Positions 8,456 through 17,156 are shown, counted from the first letter of the stretch. The stretch is DNA of 40,258 nt from an uncultured Desulfuromonadales bacterium (GCA_945787295.1 CALZHQ010000052.1:1-40258); one strand, 5' to 3'. The notes: generated by a model from the letters alone, not told the origin. Made by a program: numbers and translations.

Positions 8456-10990
8456 TCACAGCAACCAGAGCAGGACGACCCCCAGATTGAGCAGAAACAG
8501 ACGGGCCGGCAGCCATTCCGCCACAGAACTGTTTTGCGTGACCAGCAATCGCTGCAGCAAAAACCAAGAGAAACCGAGGCCAACCAGAAGCAGAAACGGC
8601 ATCAGAATATGCAGGGTGCCGAGGTTCAAGCGCCCGTTCGGCAACAGGCCGAAAATCCAATCAGAAGCGAACAGCATCTGGGGCAACAGCGGGCCCTGTT
8701 CCAGCAGTTCACGAAAAAACAGTCCGAACAGACCCGCCAGGGCTAACGGCAGACTGGCAACCCCAAACAGCACGTAGCGTTTTTTCCAGAGTTTCCAGTC
8801 AGCAGCCCTGGTGACCAGCGAAAAACCGACCAGCAGCAGACTTGCCATCAGCAGGAACGTCCAACCCCAGGCCGGCTGGGGTGTCAACTTTTCCGCGCCC
8901 CGGACAGCCAGGACCACGGCCAGCAACAGTGGCGGCAGCAGTCCATCGAGCAAGGAAACCGAAGGCGCCGCCAACACCCCCTGCCAGGGAAAGCGCAGAT
9001 CGAGCCGGATCGCATCGTGTGAACAATGCCGGATGCAGGAGCCGCAGAGGATGCAATCGTCGCTCTTTTGCGCAGCCGTCGGGTGCAGCCCCATGGGACA
9101 TTCTTTTTCGCGGATACAATCGTCGATCTGACACTGGCTGAGGCAGACATTGTTATTACTGCGCAACTTCAAAGCGCTGTAGCGCGCCGCCCGTCCGACC
9201 AGCCAGCCGAGGGGGCAGAGATATTTACACCAGCGCCGCGAACCGAACAGGTGCTGGCTCACCAGTGCCATCACCAGCAGTGCCAACAACAGGTGGGCGG
9301 TTCCCGGCGCCCGCTGAAACAGTTGCCCCTGCTGCTCCAGCCAGAGCAGTAACATGCAGCCGGATAGGGCCAGAACCGAGCCGTACTTCTGCAACCATTG
9401 AGGCTCACGCCACTGCCCGGACCAGGGCCAGAGTCGTGCCAGTCCTTCCAGCGGGCAGAAACTGCACCAACTGCGCCCGGTGACCCAGACCCAGAGCAAC
9501 AGAAAGGGCCACCAGACCCCCCAAACCAACAGGTTGGACGGGTTCTGCTCGACCGGACCGAACAGGCAGCCGAGCACAATCAGCAGGAATGCCGGCACTG
9601 TCAACCAGAACAGACGCTGCGGATACTTGTCTTTTTCAAACAGCCTGCGCACCAGCGGCAACTGCAGCAGGTTCAAGCGCTGGCTGTCTGCTTCAGGGGT
9701 GATATTGAGGAAGATCTGCTCCGGCAGAATCAGATCGCCGCTACAGACCGCCACTGCCCGGTCGATAACCTGCTGCAGCTCCTGGCCGTTGAGCGGCCAA
9801 TGATAATCGACCAACCGATTGAGCGCTTCCTGGCTTGTCCCCCGCACCTGCTTATGATGCTTGCGGTTAAGCTGCACCAGCAGCCGTTTGGCAATCACCG
9901 GGATATCTTTTTTTCGCTCCCGCAACGGCCGCAGCCTGATGGTCTGGGTCTTTAATACCTCGAACAGGTCGGCGTGAAACCGCCCCTGGACAACCAGTTC
10001 CGCTAAATTCTCATCGCTGGTGGCAATCAAGCGGACATCGGTGTAGCGGGCTTCCTCCTCGCCACGCCGGAACAGCACCCCGCTGCAGAGGAAATCGGCG
10101 AGCATCTGCTGGACCCGCAAATCAAGAAACTCGATATTTTCCAGGATCAGCTCACCGCCATCAGCCAGCTCCAGGTAACCGCGCCGGGTGCCATCGGTAT
10201 AGACCAGGGTATCCGGCGCATGACCGAAAAGCGCCGATTCCTGGGACAGGGCTGTCAGTAGCGGGTCGCGACGGTAGCTCCTGCGATCTTCCTGCTGCTT
10301 GAGAACCGGAGGCGGGTCGGCGCAGTTGAGATAAAGGATCGGCCGCGACTGGTCACCACAATGGTAATGAATCAACCTGGCGACCAGCTCTTTCCAGGTG
10401 CCCCGCTCCCCCTGCACCAGCACATGCTGCTGCTCCAGCGCCAGTCGTGAAATCTGTTGATTCAGTTCCTTTGCCCAGGGGCTGATCCCGGGGAAGCTGT
10501 CGAATTCCGGCAGCACCTGCCAGCCGACAAGATTGGTCAGCAACTCGCGGGCCTCTTTTTCATCCTGTTGATGCCGGATGCTCCAGTTACCGAGTTGATG
10601 CGCAAGACGCCGGCAGAGGTTGTCATACAGCTGCGGATACTGTTGCATCAGTTCGCGAAGCTCCGGCCAGGGCAGCCTGGCGACCCGAACCTCACCACTG
10701 GCAATGGTGTCGGCCGAACGGCGATCCTCCATCAGCAAGGCCCGCTCACCGAAAATTTCCCCCTGCCCCAGCATGGCGATCTGATGCTCAAACCCTTGCG
10801 CATCGGTCTGCACCACTTCGACTTTGCCCTCTAATAGCAGGTAGAGTGAGTTAGCGACGCCTCCTTGTGCCGAGATAATTTCCCCGGCGGAGAAATCGCA
10901 CTCATCCGCAAGCTGCCGCAATTGCGTTAATGCCTGCCCAGGCACATTCTGTAAAAAATCGACCTGTTCCAGACCCCTGAACTTTTCCAC
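8456..10990 (-). CDS. Fusion protein: cyclic-nucleotide-binding domain, degenerate sigma-54 AAA+ domain, NapH/NosR-like polyferredoxin membrane domain
   Basis: An 844-residue protein. Residues about 10-140 form a CRP-type cNMP-binding barrel (GEIFGERALLMEDRRSADTI matches the phosphate-binding cassette). Residues about 165-430 follow the sigma-54 activator AAA+ fold, but Walker A reads GERGTWKE (Trp for the conserved Gly), Walker B reads GGELILENI (no Asp-Glu pair), and no GAFTGA loop is seen. No helix-turn-helix follows. Residues about 460-844 are membrane helices with WCSFCPLEGL and WCKYLCPLGWL, then two [4Fe-4S] motifs (Cys616/620/625/631 and Cys646/649/652/656, the latter CILCGSCIRHCS). 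The start chosen is GTG at 10990, with GAGGAG upstream; a TTG 39 bases earlier has no such site. Likely a membrane electron-transfer protein with a cyclic-nucleotide sensor; function inferred. Confidence 0.85.
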   Translation of the reverse strand: MEKFRGLEQVDFLQNVPGQALTQLRQLADECDFSAGEIISAQGGVANSLYLLLEGKVEVVQTDAQGFEHQIAMLGQGEIFGERALLMEDRRSADTIASGEVRVARLPWPELRELMQQYPQLYDNLCRRLAHQLGNWSIRHQQDEKEARELLTNLVGWQVLPEFDSFPGISPWAKELNQQISRLALEQQHVLVQGERGTWKELVARLIHYHCGDQSRPILYLNCADPPPVLKQQEDRRSYRRDPLLTALSQESALFGHAPDTLVYTDGTRRGYLELADGGELILENIEFLDLRVQQMLADFLCSGVLFRRGEEEARYTDVRLIATSDENLAELVVQGRFHADLFEVLKTQTIRLRPLRERKKDIPVIAKRLLVQLNRKHHKQVRGTSQEALNRLVDYHWPLNGQELQQVIDRAVAVCSGDLILPEQIFLNITPEADSQRLNLLQLPLVRRLFEKDKYPQRLFWLTVPAFLLIVLGCLFGPVEQNPSNLLVWGVWWPFLLLWVWVTGRSWCSFCPLEGLARLWPWSGQWREPQWLQKYGSVLALSGCMLLLWLEQQGQLFQRAPGTAHLLLALLVMALVSQHLFGSRRWCKYLCPLGWLVGRAARYSALKLRSNNNVCLSQCQIDDCIREKECPMGLHPTAAQKSDDCILCGSCIRHCSHDAIRLDLRFPWQGVLAAPSVSLLDGLLPPLLLAVVLAVRGAEKLTPQPAWGWTFLLMASLLLVGFSLVTRAADWKLWKKRYVLFGVASLPLALAGLFGLFFRELLEQGPLLPQMLFASDWIFGLLPNGRLNLGTLHILMPFLLLVGLGFSWFLLQRLLVTQNSSVAEWLPARLFLLNLGVVLLWLL

Positions 10991-11136
10991 GCAAGCCTCC
11001 TCAGTCAGCTGATGCCCGTGCAAAAGCAATAAAAATGCCTGTTTTTAAAGAGATTATGTATACCTGAGGAAAGGAAGGATAACGCTAACTTAGAGATTGT
11101 CAGAGGTGGGATGCGGCTATTCGGAGTGGGGAAAAA

Positions 11137-11173
11137 TTGCCAGAATGACCCCCGAAAATGGTCATTCTGGCAA
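11137..11173 (-). terminator. Rho-independent terminator of the rhodanese gene
   Basis: A perfect 14-bp stem (TTGCCAGAATGACC with GGTCATTCTGGCAA) around a 9-base loop, followed on the minus strand by TTTTTCCCC. It begins six bases after the TAG at 11180-11182, which is the stop reached only if the upstream in-frame UGA is read through. Its position therefore argues that 11180, not 11306, is the true gene end. Confidence 0.9.
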
Positions 11174-11179
11174 CCTGGT

Positions 11180-11614
11180 CTATTTCGTTGTCAAAGGCAT
11201 CCCGGCTTTCGCCCAAGCGGCCAAGCCACCCTTTAAGGGGTAGACATTTTGATACCCGACTTTAATCATCGCACGCGTCAAACTGACGCTGGTCTCTTCG
11301 TTCGGTCAGGTGCAGTAGGCGACGATAAAACTCTCCTTCGCTACCTTCGCGATCAGTTCTTTGTACTGCCCGTTACTGCTGACATGGATCGCACCCGGTA
11401 TAATCTGCACGGCATTGGCCGGGCTTTCAAGGTTCCGCGCATCGATAATCACAACCTCCAGCCCCTGATCGAGTCGTTCTTTAACCTGCTCTACGGTAAT
11501 TCTTTCCGGGTCATTGAACTGAGTAGTACCCTGCTGATGCTCTTCCGTTGTAGCTGCTTGAGCGCCAGCGATTGCCAGAAATACAAACAAAAGTAATAAT
11601 CCCAATTTTTTCAT
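11180..11614 (-). CDS. Exported rhodanese-like selenoprotein (UGA read as selenocysteine, Sec103)
   Basis: The frame opens at 11614 with MKKLGLLLLFVFLAIAGAQA (signal peptide, cleavage near residue 20) and AGGGAGAG as ribosome site. It meets UGA at 11306-11308, then continues for 41 more codons to TAG at 11180-11182. The part after the UGA is clear rhodanese C-terminus: PNEETSVSLTRAMIKVGY, then VYPLKGGLAAW. Before it stand VVIIDARN and VAYCT. Related rhodaneses carry Cys in a YC-x-CPNE motif at this place, so UGA replaces Cys, giving C101-T-U103-P. A SECIS-like hairpin follows at 11275-11289. The full protein has 144 residues, one rhodanese domain, periplasmic. It probably handles sulfur or selenium transfer or thiol redox work. 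A true nonsense mutation is the alternative, less likely given the intact downstream frame. Confidence 0.82.
11275..11289 (-). promoter_or_regulatory. Candidate bacterial SECIS hairpin downstream of the rhodanese UGA
   Basis: On the minus strand GCGTC-AGTTT-GACGC forms a perfect 5-bp stem with a 5-base loop. The apical loop starts 22 bases after the UGA and has G as its second base, within the spacing and loop rule described for bacterial SECIS elements (loop about 16-37 bases from UGA, a G among the first two loop bases). Two more pairs (CA with UG) can form with one bulged G. It lies inside the coding sequence, as bacterial SECIS elements do. Confidence 0.6.
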
Positions 11615-11776
11615 ATGACTCTCCCTGAACGCCTATCAACACTCACCAAGAGGTTAATTGTCTAAGCTCTAGTTGCTATCTTAACAGCTTCAGCGCAGCT
11701 TTCTAAGGGGAGAACACAAAAAGATGACCAAAACGGTTATTTTTTATCCATTGAAATCCAAGTATTTAAAAAGCCA

Positions 11777-11808
11777 CCCCGGAGGATGGCTCGCGAAAAC
11801 CTCCGGGG
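11777..11808 (-). terminator. Rho-independent terminator at the end of the pst-phoU operon
   Basis: A 9-bp perfect stem (CCCCGGAGG with CCTCCGGGG) and a 14-base loop, followed on the minus strand by TGGCTTTTTAAAT. It begins 30 bases after the phoU stop at 11838 and closes the pstSCAB-phoU transcription unit. Confidence 0.88.
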
Positions 11809-11837
11809 GACTCACGGAGATCAGTAGCTGTTCCCCT

Positions 11838-12506
11838 TTACAGACAGGTCTGAATCCCGCCATGTCGGATGATTTCGCCATCGACCTGATAGACCACGTC
11901 TTCGGCAATGTTGGTCGCCAGGTCCCCCATCCGCTCCAGATAGCGGGAGATCGACAGATAGTAGACCAGCCCGTCCAGATAAGTCGGATCGCTGCGGATC
12001 GCTTCTTTGACCTTGGCAAAATTATCCCTGTGCATAGCATCGACTTCGTCGTCGAGCTGTATGGTTTTACGGGCCATCTGGGCATCCCGCTCAACCAACG
12101 AATCGAGAGCCAGTTTCAGCATGTTTTCCACCAGTTCAGCCATGGTTTCAATATCGTAGGGGCATTCGATTTTGATGATGCCGCTCAGATCCATCGCCCG
12201 TTCAGCAATATTGACGGCAAAATCGGCAACCCGCTCCAGGTCGTTATTGATCTTCAAAACCGAGACGATAAAGCGCAGATCGGTCGCCACCGGCTGGTGC
12301 AGGGCGAGGATCTTCAGGCACTCCTCTTCCAGTTCGATCTCCAGATTGTCGATCTGCGCATCTCCATTCTTAACCACTTCGGCCAACTTACGATCGCCGG
12401 TCAGCAGCGCCTGCACCGCCTGCTTGACCCGCTCCTCCACCTCGGCGCTCAAGGTCAGCAGCTTCTTTTTCAGAACATCCAGTTCCTGTTGCATTAAAAC
12501 AGCCAT
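11838..12506 (-). CDS. phoU: PhoU, phosphate signalling protein
   Basis: A 222-residue, all-helical cytoplasmic protein with the two PhoU repeats: the first carries ECLKILALHQPVATDLRFI and LERVADFAVNIAERA, the second DGLVYYLSISRYLERMGDLATNIAEDV. The E/D-x-x-x-D metal-binding positions of each repeat are present. PhoU couples the Pst transporter to the PhoR kinase and damps Pho gene expression when phosphate is ample. The length is normal. It starts 15 bp after the pstB stop with AAAGGA upstream and is the last gene of the operon. With the phoB copy in this window damaged, its signalling output may be altered. Confidence 0.95.
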   Translation of the reverse strand: MAVLMQQELDVLKKKLLTLSAEVEERVKQAVQALLTGDRKLAEVVKNGDAQIDNLEIELEEECLKILALHQPVATDLRFIVSVLKINNDLERVADFAVNIAERAMDLSGIIKIECPYDIETMAELVENMLKLALDSLVERDAQMARKTIQLDDEVDAMHRDNFAKVKEAIRSDPTYLDGLVYYLSISRYLERMGDLATNIAEDVVYQVDGEIIRHGGIQTCL

Positions 12507-12521
12507 TTCAATTGTCCTTTC

Positions 12522-13295
12522 CTAGCCGAAACGTCCGGTGATGTAATCTTCAGTCTGCTTGTTCTGCGGCTTGACGAACAGTTGCTCGGTCTGACCGAAT
12601 TCAATCAGATTGCCCTCGAACAGAAAAGCAGTATAATCTGAAACCCGCGCCGCCTGCTGCATGTTATGGGTGACGATGATGATGGTGAAGTTCTCGCGCA
12701 ACTCACCGATCAACTCTTCAACCCGCGCCGTCGATTTGGGATCGAGGGCGCTACAGGGTTCGTCCATCAGGATCACTTTCGGGTTGACGGCGATCGCCCG
12801 GGCGATACAGAGCCGCTGCATCTGACCACCGGACAGTCCCAGGGCACTGTCGTGCAAACGGTCCTTGACCTCGTCCCAGAGGGCGGCACCTTTCAAACTG
12901 GTTTCAACCCGTTCATCGAGCAAGCGCTTATCGTTTTCGCCGGCAATGCGCAGACCGTAAATGACATTTTCGTAGATCGACTTGGGAAAGGGGTTCGATT
13001 TCTGAAAAACCATTCCCACCTTGCGCCGCAGCTCGATGATATCGGTGCTCTTATGGTAAATGCTCTCACCGTCGAGAACCACCTGGCCTTCAACCCGGCT
13101 GCCTTCAACCAGATCGTTCATCCGGTTGAAGCAGCGCAGCAGCGTCGATTTCCCGCAGCCGGACGGGCCGATCAGGGCGGTCACCTGCTTTTCCGGACAA
13201 CGCAAATTGATGCCGTGCAGGGCACGTGCCTCGCCATAGTAGAAGCGCAGGTTTTCGACCTCGATCACCGGATTATCTATCATTACAGTACTCAT
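12522..13295 (-). CDS. pstB: PstB, ATPase of the phosphate ABC transporter
   Basis: A 257-residue ABC ATPase. Walker A is GPSGCGKST (43-51), the Q-loop lies in [18 protein letters not shown] (the PstB-specific NPFP), the signature is LSGGQ (154-158), and Walker B is VILMDEP (Asp178, Glu179) followed by CSALDP. The switch His is in [15 protein letters not shown]. It powers high-affinity phosphate uptake with PstC and PstA. The start at 13295 has AGGAG at slightly long spacing; an ATG four codons later lacks a ribosome site. It follows pstA by 16 bp. Confidence 0.96.
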   Translation of the reverse strand: MSTVMIDNPVIEVENLRFYYGEARALHGINLRCPEKQVTALIGPSGCGKSTLLRCFNRMNDLVEGSRVEGQVVLDGESIYHKSTDIIELRRKVGMVFQKSNPFPKSIYENVIYGLRIAGENDKRLLDERVETSLKGAALWDEVKDRLHDSALGLSGGQMQRLCIARAIAVNPKVILMDEPCSALDPKSTARVEELIGELRENFTIIIVTHNMQQAARVSDYTAFLFEGNLIEFGQTEQLFVKPQNKQTEDYITGRFG

Positions 13296-13311
13296 ATTGA
13301 AAAGCTAGCTC

Positions 13312-14928
13312 CTAAAATGTCCCGAAAGTGTAGCGTTTTTTCATCTTGTTGCGTAAATGGATCGCCACGCTGCTCATGAGCAGGACGATCAGCACCAGCA
13401 ACAGGGTGGTAACAAACACCATCGGCTTGGCCGCTTCGACGTTAGGCGACTGAAAACCGATGTCGTAGATATGAAAGCCGAGGTGCATAAACTTGCGATC
13501 GAGGTGAAAAAAGGGGAAGTTGCCGTCGATCGGCAAAGCCGGCGCCAGCTTGACCACCCCGGTAATCATCAGCGGCGCTACCTCCCCGGCGGCCCGCGCC
13601 ATGGCCAGAATCAGACCGGTCATGATGCCGGGCGAAGCCATCGGCAGCAGCACCCGGTAAAGGGTCTGGAACTTGGTCGCCCCGAGCGCATAGGACCCTT
13701 CCCGCATTTCGCGCGGGATTGCTCCAAGTGCTTCTTCGGTGGAGACGATGACCACCGGCACGGTCAGCAGTGCCAGGGTCAGGCTGGCCCAGAGCAGGCC
13801 ACCGGTCCCGAAAGTCGGCGTCGGCAGCCGCTCGGGGAAGAAGAAGCTGTCGATACTGTGGCCGATGCCATAGACAAAAAAACCGAGGCCGAAGATACCG
13901 TAGACGATCGAGGGGATACCGGCCAGGTTGTTCACCGCGATCCGTACCACCCGCACGATCAACCCTTCCTTGGCATATTCACGCAGATAAACCGCGGCGA
14001 TGACGCCGAGCGGGAAGGAAAACAGGCTCATGACGAAGATCAGCATCACGGTGCCGAAGATCGCCGGAAACAGTCCACCCTCGGTATTCGATTCGCGCGG
14101 TTCACCAACAATCAGCTCAACCAGCTTGTGGCCGTAAAAGACCAGCTTATCGCTGGTCGTCATCCGGTTTGGCGCATAGACTTGCACGATATCAGCCAGG
14201 ACAATCTCTTTCTCTTGCCCGCTAGCATCAACGAACTGCGCCTTGGCTTGGCGGACCGCCGCCAATTGTTGTGTCTGTAACTGGATCAAACTGGAAAACT
14301 CAGTATCCAAGACCCCTTTTTCACGCTCCAGTTGCTGGCGGGAAGGGTCTTCGCTCGGCATCTGCTGGTAGTCATACTTGAGCAGCCGCAAGCGGATTTT
14401 TTCCATGCTGTAACTGGCGTCTTTTAGTTGCTCATCCAGTTCCGCCAGATGCTCCAGGGCGACAGCGGTGACCCGCAGTTGTTGCTGCAGGTTGTCCAAG
14501 GTTGCCGGCAACGGCTCCTGGCGGGCGGTTTGAAGCTGCTGCAGCGTCCCATAAAAATCGCCATGCTCGATCCGCTCCAGAACCAGCAGCTCCTCCGGGT
14601 AACTGACAGCTGCAATCTGGGCTTCATCGATCCAGCGGAAATCGAGACCGTAAAGATCGCGATTGGCGATCTTATACTGGCGCCGCAGCCCCGACTTGTC
14701 GGCGGTTTCTTCGACGCGAATCTGCTGGCCGTAAATTCGGCTGTCATCGGTCAGCTTGAGTTCCTCGGTTGCTGCCGGCCAGAAAACTCCCAGTCCGTTC
14801 ATCATGATCACAATCAGCAGGGTTATCGCACTGAGCAGGGTCAGGGTCAGAGCCGCAGCCGAAATCCAGACCATCGGCTCACCAACCCGCCAATATTTAT
14901 CCATCTCTTTACGTGTTCTCGGTGTCAT
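13312..14928 (-). CDS. pstA: PstA, phosphate ABC transporter permease with long periplasmic insert
   Basis: A 538-residue permease, against about 280-300 for the Escherichia coli type. After the first helix (about 22-47) comes a large extracytoplasmic segment (about 48-285) rich in Gln and Leu with predicted coiled-coil character. The permease core follows (about 290-520), with the EAA-type loop EALGAIPREMREGSYALGAT that contacts PstB. Extended PstA/PstC pairs are known in Pseudomonas and other Proteobacteria. GAGGATC precedes the ATG. The gene starts 11 bp after the pstC stop and overlaps nothing; it is followed by pstB. Confidence 0.93.
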   Translation of the reverse strand: MTPRTRKEMDKYWRVGEPMVWISAAALTLTLLSAITLLIVIMMNGLGVFWPAATEELKLTDDSRIYGQQIRVEETADKSGLRRQYKIANRDLYGLDFRWIDEAQIAAVSYPEELLVLERIEHGDFYGTLQQLQTARQEPLPATLDNLQQQLRVTAVALEHLAELDEQLKDASYSMEKIRLRLLKYDYQQMPSEDPSRQQLEREKGVLDTEFSSLIQLQTQQLAAVRQAKAQFVDASGQEKEIVLADIVQVYAPNRMTTSDKLVFYGHKLVELIVGEPRESNTEGGLFPAIFGTVMLIFVMSLFSFPLGVIAAVYLREYAKEGLIVRVVRIAVNNLAGIPSIVYGIFGLGFFVYGIGHSIDSFFFPERLPTPTFGTGGLLWASLTLALLTVPVVIVSTEEALGAIPREMREGSYALGATKFQTLYRVLLPMASPGIMTGLILAMARAAGEVAPLMITGVVKLAPALPIDGNFPFFHLDRKFMHLGFHIYDIGFQSPNVEAAKPMVFVTTLLLVLIVLLMSSVAIHLRNKMKKRYTFGTF

Positions 14929-14939
14929 CTGCAGATCCT

Positions 14940-17156
14940 CTAAAAGCGGCCGTACTTGGCGCGCAGCCGCTGGCGAACCAGCTCGGCGACGGTATTGACG
15001 ATAAAGGTCATGACAAACAGGATGACCGCCGAAAGAAACAGGGTCCGATAAAGTGAACCATCGACCGGAGCCTCGGGGATCTCGACGGCAATATTGGCCG
15101 ACAGGGGGCGCATGCCGTTGAAGATGCTCAGGTCCATGATCGCCGTGTTGCCGGTCGCCATCAGCACGATCATAGTCTCACCAACGGCACGACCGAAGCC
15201 TATCATGGTGCCGGCAAAAATCCCCGGTGAAGCGGAGGGCAGGATGACCCGCCAGACAGTCTGCCAACGGCTGGCACCGAGGGCCAAAGAGGCGGCCTTG
15301 AGACTGTTCGGCACATTGGAAAGCGAATCTTCGGCAATGGTAAAGATGATCGGGATCACCGCAAAACCCATGGCGAAGGCGATGATGATGCAGTTACGCG
15401 GATCGTAGCGGGTGTCCATTTCGGTGAACAGCCACTGCTTCAGATCCCCGGCAAACAACCAGTTTTCCAGGCCCGGACCAAGAACAGCAGCGATCCCGAC
15501 CGCCAAAATGGCAATCGGCGCGACGGCGAGAAACTCAAAGCCCCGCTCGACCCGTTTCAGGGGTTCGATTTTCCGCGCCGCCTGCCAGAGCAGAATACTC
15601 AGCATCAGTGCGGCCGGCACCAGAATCAGGCTTAAGAACAGCGAGCCGAGCGAGCGTTCAATCAGTGGCGCCAGCCAGAGCGCGGCGAGAAAACCGATGA
15701 TAACGGTCGGAATCGCGGCCATCACTTCGACGGCCGGCTTGATGAATTCACGCAACCGTGGCCGGGCAAATTGACTGGTATAGATAGCGCCAAAGATTGC
15801 CAGTGGCACGGCGAACAGCATGGCGTAGAAGGTGCCTTTCAGGGTGCCGAAAATCAAGGGGGCGAGACTGAGCTTCGGCTCGTAATCATCACTGGCGGAA
15901 GAGGATTGCCAGGCATAAACCGGCTCATCATAACCTTCGTACCAGACCTTGCCGAACAGGGTGCCGAGACTCACCTCCGGATGGGGGATCTCCAGCTTCC
16001 AGCTCAACAGCCGGCCGGATGCAGTTACAGCAATCAGCGCATCACCACGGGTCGTCATGCTGAAATCGTGCAGTTTATCATTCGCATCCAGAGAGAGCAG
16101 AAAACGTTCACTGGTCATGTGATCAAGCTTCAGTCCCTGCTCACCCAGGCTGATCACGGTCTTGTCCTGCGGAGAAGGAGCGAGAGCCAATACCGCCCCC
16201 TGGTGCTGTGAAAGATCGTGGATGCGCGTCAGCTTGCGCGCTCCCGCTTCATTGCGCACCGGAAACCAGGTGGTGACCTGACCACTGGCATCGCCGACGG
16301 CCAGAGAAACATCCCCCAGCACCAGGTTCAGCGCCGTTATGGCGCGGCGATCGGCAAAAGCGAGTAAGTTTTCGATCAGCTCCGGCTCTTCGGCGTCAGA
16401 GAGATCCCAGCGCAGCAATTCACCCTGGTCGGTGCCGGCATAAAGGTGTTGGCCATCATTGCTGAGGGCCAGGGTCGTCAGCTGACCTGCTATAGCCAAC
16501 TCCAGATCATGCTCGTTTTCACTGATCTCTTCATCACCGAGGAAGTCCTCTGTGACTTCGACCAGCTGTAACTGCAAACGATTATCGGCAAACAGATTGA
16601 TGCGGGTCTGCCGTCCTTCCTCATCGATCCGCGCCAGTGACTGCAAAGGCCGACCGCCGGCCGGCGCCGGAAACGCTGCCAGCTGTTCAATACTGTGCCG
16701 AATGCTGCGCAGGTTGTCGTTGGCCGCATCGAAAAAAGGACTGAACTTGATCTGCTCTATCGTCAGCGACCCGTCTTCCCACAGCAGAGCATGCTGCAAC
16801 TGCCCGAAACTGTCGACTGCAAGCAGCGGTTGAAAACCTGTCGCACTGTGCAGCTGCTCGCTGTCGAGCGGACTGCCATCAACGATATTGAAAAACTGCA
16901 CCAGACCGGATGCGTCGATGCGGTAGCCGGTCTCCAGGTATTCATCCATACCCAGGGCACGGATCTCATCGACAGACGCGACCTGGCTTTGGGCATAAAG
17001 CTTAGCGTCCGGCGCCAAAAACAGCGGCAACGACACCTTGGCGATCAGCACCAGAATAAAAATGACGCTGAAGATGATCGCCATGCCGCCGACAGTAATC
17101 ACCCAACGAGCGATGCGGTCATTACGTTTGATCTTTTTTCTAAATGCTGGATTCAT
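14940..17156 (-). CDS. pstC: PstC, phosphate ABC transporter permease with large periplasmic domain
   Basis: A 738-residue permease. One N-terminal helix (about 17-37) is followed by a long periplasmic region (about 40-430) with WD40-like repeats (LATLALSNDGQHLYAGTDQG, then LLRWDLSDAEEPEL; further on AVLALAPSPQDKTVISLG), and then the permease core (about 440-738) with the EAA loop SLALGASRWQTVWRVILPSA. The chosen ATG at 17154-17156 (MNPAFRKK) has AGAGGA upstream; a longer frame starting 75 bases earlier would add a poorly charged leader that overlaps the hairpin at 17192. Together with PstA it forms the membrane channel for phosphate. The propeller-like insert is a feature of this long subfamily; its role is not known to me. 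Confidence 0.92.
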   Translation of the reverse strand: MNPAFRKKIKRNDRIARWVITVGGMAIIFSVIFILVLIAKVSLPLFLAPDAKLYAQSQVASVDEIRALGMDEYLETGYRIDASGLVQFFNIVDGSPLDSEQLHSATGFQPLLAVDSFGQLQHALLWEDGSLTIEQIKFSPFFDAANDNLRSIRHSIEQLAAFPAPAGGRPLQSLARIDEEGRQTRINLFADNRLQLQLVEVTEDFLGDEEISENEHDLELAIAGQLTTLALSNDGQHLYAGTDQGELLRWDLSDAEEPELIENLLAFADRRAITALNLVLGDVSLAVGDASGQVTTWFPVRNEAGARKLTRIHDLSQHQGAVLALAPSPQDKTVISLGEQGLKLDHMTSERFLLSLDANDKLHDFSMTTRGDALIAVTASGRLLSWKLEIPHPEVSLGTLFGKVWYEGYDEPVYAWQSSSASDDYEPKLSLAPLIFGTLKGTFYAMLFAVPLAIFGAIYTSQFARPRLREFIKPAVEVMAAIPTVIIGFLAALWLAPLIERSLGSLFLSLILVPAALMLSILLWQAARKIEPLKRVERGFEFLAVAPIAILAVGIAAVLGPGLENWLFAGDLKQWLFTEMDTRYDPRNCIIIAFAMGFAVIPIIFTIAEDSLSNVPNSLKAASLALGASRWQTVWRVILPSASPGIFAGTMIGFGRAVGETMIVLMATGNTAIMDLSIFNGMRPLSANIAVEIPEAPVDGSLYRTLFLSAVILFVMTFIVNTVAELVRQRLRAKYGRF

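Noticed and set aside
10991..11029. Longer start (TTG) for the cyclic-nucleotide/iron-sulfur fusion protein
   Set aside because: GAGGAG sits ideally before the GTG at 10990, while the TTG has no ribosome site.
13357..14280. A 307-codon plus-strand frame inside pstA
   Set aside because: Antisense to conserved PstA permease motifs; low-complexity His/Gln/Arg composition typical of shadow frames.
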